From an uncultured Lachnospiraceae bacterium (GTDB taxonomy: Bacteria; Bacillota; Clostridia; Lachnospirales; Lachnospiraceae), in the NCBI GenBank assembly GCA_902782655.1, contig CACZNY010000236.1, positions 1 to 8,162 of the forward strand: a stretch of DNA of 8,162 bases, given 5' to 3'. Shown in pieces: positions 6,920-8,162 of the stretch (position 1 is the first letter of the stretch; each line of letters begins with the position of its first letter). The notes under the pieces are model-generated. The model did no database searches. It was not told where the DNA came from and saw only the letters and a list, made by a program, of their open reading frames with translations. The translations under genes were made by a program, and so were the position numbers.

Positions 6920-7036
6920 CGGCGGGGGCGCTAAACAGCCGGTTGCTGTTTGTCCAGCGCCGGCCGTAGTGAAACGAAGATACACTTAGTGTATTACCGT
7001 TTGTTTTCAGAGCCTGCCGTATCGGGCAGACGGCTC
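6920..7036 (+). ncRNA. Structured 5' leader with three consecutive hairpins (candidate cis-regulatory RNA)
   Basis: Three stems follow one another between the promoter and the sensor gene. Hairpin A (6920-6966): CGGC/GCCG, then GGCGCT/AGCGCC, then AAACAGC/GCTGTTT around CGGTT. Hairpin B (6972-7002): AAACG/CGTTT, an internal loop, then ATACAC/GTGTAT around TTA. Hairpin C (7010-7036): GAGCC/GGCTC and TGCC/GGCA with a 3-base bulge around GTATCG. A second CTGTTTG (6904-6910) could compete with the one in hairpin A (6946-6952) for the AAACAG strand. The spacing suggests one folded RNA domain. I do not recognise it as a known riboswitch class. It could also be a dispersed intergenic repeat. Confidence 0.5.
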
Positions 7037-7083
7037 AGCTTCAGGGGGGGATGGTGAAAAATCAGAAAGGGCTCAGCTTCAGG
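7032..7083 (+). repeat. 14-bp perfect direct repeat flanking the sensor start codon
   Basis: GGCTCAGCTTCAGG occurs at 7032-7045 and again at 7070-7083. The first copy begins in the 3' arm of hairpin C and runs into the G tract (7044-7050) just before the ATG. The second copy is coding (Gly-Leu-Ser-Phe-Arg). A 14-base exact repeat 38 bases apart is unlikely by chance in such a short stretch. Confidence 0.75.
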
Positions 7084-8162
7084 CTGACCATTGTGTTCGG
7101 TATCTTTTTGATCGTCACTTTGCTGCTTTCAGGTCTGACGACGTACTTCAGCCAGATGTCAATATACACGAGGCAGTGTCAGAGGAATATCTCAAGTGTG
7201 GCGTCATATCTTGCGAGTCTTATAGAAGCGGACGGAGAAGATTTTCTGATATATAAGAAATACTACGAGGAACACTATGCCCACGTAAATATCCCGATCG
7301 ATATTGATGAATATTTAAGCTGCGAAGAAACCTATAATAAGCTTTTTGCACAAAGATATCCCGGTAAAGCGCCGGGGGTCGATATACAGCCGGATGAAAT
7401 GGATGAGGATGTGGCTCATGCCTGGTTTATATATACTCATATATACTGGCTCCTGACCTTTGAGCAGGCAAGGGCAGACTTTAATCTGCCTTATACCTAC
7501 TTTCTTATTCCCCATGAGGAGACACAATCCAATGTCTATATGATAGACGGTATACGGACGTCCAGAGCGCAGCATCTCAGGTATCTTGCCGAGAACAGGT
7601 CTCCCAATAACGTGGATCGTCCCCAGGGGGATGAAGAAGAATATATGTATCTTTATGATGAATACATAAATCCTTTCGAGGAGCATCAGCTGCTCTGGAA
7701 AACCTGGGAGACCGGAGAGATACAGGATGGCTATAAGGTATGGCACAATGTATGGGGGGATACATATTGCTGCTATGTGCCTGTATGGATAGATCATGAA
7801 AAGGTCGGACTTGTGGCGGCAGAGATCGATATAGCGGATGTCAACGCAGAGATCCTTAAGAATACGGCGAATCAGATGTGTATCATTGCTCTGGTGCTTA
7901 TAGTCTGCCTGATAGCCGCAGTTGTATTCATCAATAAAAGGTACATATCCAAGCTGGCGGCGCTGGAGGCAAGCGTACAGAAGTATACGTCGACCAAGGA
8001 TGCCGGAGTAGTGGAGGCCATCGAGAAGAATATCAGAGGACAGGACGAGATAGCATCCCTTTCCAAAGAGATAATCTCCATGATCATCGAGCTGGAAAAC
8101 TATATAAGATCCCTGGTCCAGGTAAATGCGGCACTTGCAGATGAAAAGAGCAATACCGCAAG
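7051..8162 (+). CDS. Two-TM sensor/signalling protein with HAMP-like linker, N-terminal part (3' end outside window)
   Basis: The frame runs open from ATG 7051 to the window end, giving 370 residues. It is the first ATG after an in-frame stop at 6970-6972. The only ribosome-site candidate is the G tract 7044-7050, which abuts the ATG, so GTG 7054 is also possible. Residues 12-34 form TM1, about 35-274 a large extracytoplasmic domain rich in Tyr, Asp and Glu (family not recognised), and about 275-294 TM2. Then comes a HAMP-like segment (295-350) including GQDEIASLSKEI, whose Asp-Glu-Ile resembles the HAMP second helix motif. Residues 344-370 look like a coiled coil. The output domain is not visible: a SpoIIE/PP2C phosphatase, histidine kinase or cyclase are all possible. 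The protein probably reads an extracellular cue and may or may not be linked to the efflux operon. Confidence 0.75.
   Translation, partial: MVKNQKGLSFRLTIVFGIFLIVTLLLSGLTTYFSQMSIYTRQCQRNISSVASYLASLIEADGEDFLIYKKYYEEHYAHVNIPIDIDEYLSCEETYNKLFAQRYPGKAPGVDIQPDEMDEDVAHAWFIYTHIYWLLTFEQARADFNLPYTYFLIPHEETQSNVYMIDGIRTSRAQHLRYLAENRSPNNVDRPQGDEEEYMYLYDEYINPFEEHQLLWKTWETGEIQDGYKVWHNVWGDTYCCYVPVWIDHEKVGLVAAEIDIADVNAEILKNTANQMCIIALVLIVCLIAAVVFINKRYISKLAALEASVQKYTSTKDAGVVEAIEKNIRGQDEIASLSKEIISMIIELENYIRSLVQVNAALADEKSNTA

Noticed and set aside
6731..6985. 84-codon - strand frame in the gap before the sensor gene
   Set aside because: It crosses the tail of the permease gene, the candidate promoter and hairpin A, shows no clear family motif, and has no good ribosome site.

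Overview
The window looks like chromosome of an anaerobic Gram-positive Firmicute, most plausibly a Lachnospiraceae-type Clostridia. This rests on style rather than a marker gene: moderate GC, heavy use of AGG/AGA Arg and ATA Ile codons, GGAGG-like ribosome sites, TTG and GTG starts, a lipoprotein-type efflux adaptor, and no outer-membrane channel gene beside the RND pump. All genes I accept are on the + strand.

Layout. (1) 1-684: the 3' part of a cytosolic phosphotransferase of the aminoglycoside/choline kinase fold, with its start outside the window. (2) 682-790: a small hairpin over its stop codon, then a long near-perfect hairpin; the two share three copies of one short motif. (3) 894-992: a good sigma-A promoter and short leader. 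(4) 993-6772: a two-gene operon with a GTGA stop/start overlap, encoding a lipid-anchored adaptor (HlyD/AcrA type) and a 1356-residue RND permease. (5) 6773-7050: an intergenic region with a candidate promoter and a leader able to fold into three consecutive hairpins. (6) 7051-8162: the 5' part of a two-TM sensor protein with a HAMP-like linker; its output domain lies outside the window.

The main surprise is the permease. Residues 1 to about 998 form a full 12-TM RND transporter. The same reading frame then continues through a charged, probably coiled-coil linker into a complete sugar-phosphate/choline-phosphate type nucleotidyltransferase (GAGSRF...PKPLIE signature, DCD metal site), then a roughly 75-residue Glu/Lys/Asp-rich tail. 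The enzyme would sit on the cytoplasmic face of the pump. An internal GGAGG-N5-GTG in the linker could also allow it to be made as a free protein.

How the genes may work together: the adaptor and permease should form one export machine driven from the 894 promoter. The upstream kinase and the fused nucleotidyltransferase are the two enzyme types that, in surface-polysaccharide and phosphocholine pathways, activate a small molecule in successive steps (phosphorylate, then attach a nucleotide). That hints at coupling between precursor activation and export or envelope modification, but it is an inference from domain content. The kinase is probably a separate transcription unit.
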